Shown here in pieces: positions 62,401 to 64,000 of a stretch of 64,000 bases of DNA. Below the pieces are notes generated by a model, which had not been told where the DNA came from, did no database searches, and saw only the letters and a program-made list of their open reading frames with translations. The first letter of the stretch is position 1. Each line of letters begins with the position of its first letter. Origin of the DNA: Dermacentor variabilis (lineage: Eukaryota > Arthropoda > Arachnida > Ixodida > Ixodidae); the NCBI RefSeq assembly GCF_050947875.1, contig NC_134569.1, forward strand, positions 189,282,067 to 189,346,066, in the 5' to 3' direction. Both the position numbers and the translations under genes were made by a program.

Positions 62401-64000
62401 ACGTAATCGTCGGTAATTTTTTTTACTCTATCTATGTGGACGACATTCAAATAGCTTTTAAATCCTGTAAGCTCGCAGTGTGCGAGAGACAGGTACAGCA
62501 TGGTTTAAACAAAGTATCAAAATGGGCAGAGAAAAACGGATTTAAAATCAATCCTCACAAAAGTTCTTGTGTACTTTTTAAACGAAAGAGAGGCCTTGTC
62601 CCGGATCCTTGCTTAGAACTGTGTGGACAACAAATTCCTATCAACAAAGAGCACAAATTCCTAGGTATTATACTTGACGATAGTCTCACTTTCATTCCAC
62701 ACATCAAATATCTCAAAGAAAAATGTCTAAAAACAATGAACATAATAAAACTTCTATCCAAGACTGCTTGGCGTAGTGACAAAAAGTGTCTAATGAATCT
62801 CTACAAGAGCCTAATACGGTCACGATTGGATTATGGGGCCGTGGTGTATAACTCTGCCGCCCCGAGCGCGCTAAGGATGCTGGATCCTGTCCATCATCTA
62901 GGTATCCGCCTAGCCACTGGTGCTTTCAGAACAAGCCCGATCGAAAGCCTATATGCCGAATCGAATGAGTGGCCGCTCCACTTACAGAGATCATACGTCA
63001 GCTTTACTTATTTCCTTAAAGTGCATTCCATTCCTGAACACCCATGTCTTAATACCATTACCGATATGACGTATGCTACACTTTTCCGCAACCGTCCGTC
63101 TATAAGACAGCCTTTTTGGCTGCGTGTGAAGGAGCTTAGCGATGAAATGCATGTCCCACTCCTGGAGCACCGCTTAATGCGCCCAACCAAGTTATTACCT
63201 CCTTGGGACTGGCAGGTCACAGAATGTGACGTATCCTTTCTAAAAGTTTCAAAGCATGCTCCAGATGCAGAAATTCGAATGCATTTCCTAGAACTTTAGT
63301 ACAAACACTCGTGCACAGAGTTCTACACAGACGCTTCCAAGTCACATGCCGGAGTATCCTATGCAGCCGTCGGTCCTTCTTTTTCGGAATGCGATGTACT
63401 ACATCCAGAAACAAGTATCTTTACGGCAGAGGCCTACGCTATATGGTCGGCTGTAAAGCATATAAAGAAATCAAAACTCCAAAAAGCCGTTATATATACA
63501 GACTCCCTAAGTGTGGTGAAGGCCTTAATGTCACCCTACAAACATAAAAATCCTGTACTTACTGAGGTCTATTCCGACATGTGCAAAGCTTATCTATCTA
63601 ACCAGCAAATCATATGCTGGGTACCCGGCCACAGGGGAATCGAAGGTAACGTCTTGGCAGACCAGATGGCTACGTCAATTGCACTCCCTGCTGTTAATAA
63701 TACTGATTTGGTGCCTCTCACAGATCTGAAACCTTGCATACGAAAGAAACTGCGAAACTACTGGCAAAGCATGTGGGACGCAGAGATAAATAATAAACTG
63801 CACGTTATAAAGCCTCAGTTAGGCTTTTGGCCCTCCCCAACAAAATCTCGGCGAACAGATGTCCTATTCTGTCGCCTCAGAATAGGACACACATTTGGCA
63901 CCCATAATTATCTGCTTACTGGAAGTGAACCTCCAATCTGTGGTAGATGCGGTGAGATGCTTACTGTCCTCCACGTGCTCCTGGAGTGTCGGGAAGCCGA
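59421..64000 (+). pseudogene. LINE D ORF2, split by a 1-kb insertion, partial
   Basis: ORF2 starts 45 bases after ORF1. Endonuclease: IIQWNVRGLL, VLCLQETHLKS, VVLGDFNAHSSLWGDS, YGSDHFPI. RT: RPIALTSCM, QCGFREGRSTTDHL, IFLDMEKAYDTTW, then TGVPQEGVLS (Glu where A, B and C have PQGG). At 61,403 the frame enters unrelated sequence and ends at 61,514. LINE coding resumes at about 62,420 with YSIYVDDIQIAF and runs through thumb and RNase H (FYTDASKSHAG, FTAEAYAI, YTDSLSVV, ICWVPGHRGIEGN) and finger CGRCGEMLTVLHVLLEC, still open at 64,000. A TAG at 63,297-63,299 replaces a Lys or Gln codon. RPIALTS is preceded by Ser-Ser instead of Ser-Tyr. Confidence 0.88.
61404..62419. mobile_element. unclassified 1-kb insertion in LINE D RT
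   Basis: The segment sits between ...PPAIF and YSIYVDD of LINE D, at a run of T residues that obscures any TSD. It begins AGAGCGCAGCTCTTTGGCGT, has a GTC-rich tract, a C-run near 61,609, and a 33-base direct repeat (61,915-61,947 and 62,003-62,035, period 88) containing GTGCGGTGGCAATCAGAGAG. A frame of 201 codons on the plus strand (61,649-62,254) has no known domain. An A-rich patch at about 62,285-62,299 may be an internal tail. I recall the left-end sequence as repetitive in hard ticks but cannot assign a class. Confidence 0.7.

Larger units (their letters stand above)
57557..64000 (+). mobile_element. I-clade-like LINE 'D', youngest-looking copy, runs off the window
   Basis: The 5' end CCCGCAGGGGCGTCTGCG at about 57,557 sits directly against the truncated ORF1 of LINE C. 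5' UTR, intact ORF1 (58,080-59,375) and ORF2 (from 59,421) follow. A 1-kb insertion at 61,404-62,419 and one stop at 63,297-63,299 are the only clear ORF2 lesions. The element is still coding at base 64,000. Confidence 0.92.

Noticed and set aside
1..64000. CRISPR array, bacterial operon or phage module
   Set aside because: No regularly spaced identical repeats and no prokaryotic gene organisation; TTAGG, SINEs and LINEs point to an arthropod genome.

Overview
The window looks like a repeat-dense nuclear contig from a hard tick (Ixodidae, probably Rhipicephalus, Dermacentor or a relative). Two features support this. At 30,414-30,650 there is a tRNA-derived SINE that I recognise as the tick Ruka-type family. 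The rest is dominated by arthropod non-LTR retrotransposons with three-zinc-knuckle ORF1 proteins and endonuclease-RT-RNase H ORF2 proteins. I see no bacterial operon, rRNA, CRISPR array or viral genome. Only one open reading frame (38,278-39,018) is a plausible host gene. Almost everything else I can name is transposable element (TE) sequence, most of it broken.

Layout. 1-10.2 kb: largely unassigned sequence with a telomere-like TTAGG patch, a CCAGYG-rich repeat, a short RTE 3' end with target-site duplication (TSD), a decayed Ty3/gypsy gag-protease (minus), and the 3' half of an RNase H LINE (minus). 10.2-15.9 kb: nearly full-length I-clade-like LINE 'A' with TSDs. 16.7-18.6 kb: a second tRNA-derived SINE and a DDE transposase pseudogene split by an RTE insertion with an exact 10-bp TSD. 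19.7-31.4 kb: one old Ty3/gypsy element (minus) whose two LTRs are still recognisable. It was later invaded by full LINE 'B' (inside integrase, 14-17 bp exact TSD), by a 5'-truncated LINE with a (TAA)n-type tail (inside gag), and by the Ruka-type SINE (in the leader). 31.8-35 kb: a CR1/Jockey-group LINE (minus) beside a Penelope-like fragment and a foldback repeat. 37-39.2 kb: LINE scraps and the candidate host ORF. 39.9-41.9 kb: a second Ty3/gypsy copy (gag-protease) bracketed by two (TA)n tracts. 43.2-45.2 kb: a LINE split into two opposite-strand halves, the layout expected from twin priming. 45.7-49.3 kb: a 3.6-kb hAT-like non-autonomous element with 8-bp TSD, carrying a nested 624-bp MITE with its own 8-bp TSD. 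51.4-64 kb: a nest in which LINE 'E' (+) is interrupted by LINE 'C' (-), which abuts and is probably interrupted by LINE 'D' (+), which is itself interrupted by a 1-kb unclassified insert.

How the genes relate. LINE ORF1 would coat the RNA, and ORF2 would nick target DNA and prime reverse transcription. SINEs borrow this machinery. Gypsy gag, protease and integrase form particles and integrate cDNA. Here nearly all copies carry stops, frameshifts or deletions. LINE D is the best preserved: ORF1 is intact, and ORF2 is damaged only by one insert and one stop in the visible part. LINE C also keeps a long intact RT-RNase H stretch. Cross-cutting signals worth attention are the reconstructable order of insertion, a conserved 3'-end hairpin across the I-like LINEs, and a cluster of perfect short hairpins and a micro-inversion that look like template-switch mutations.
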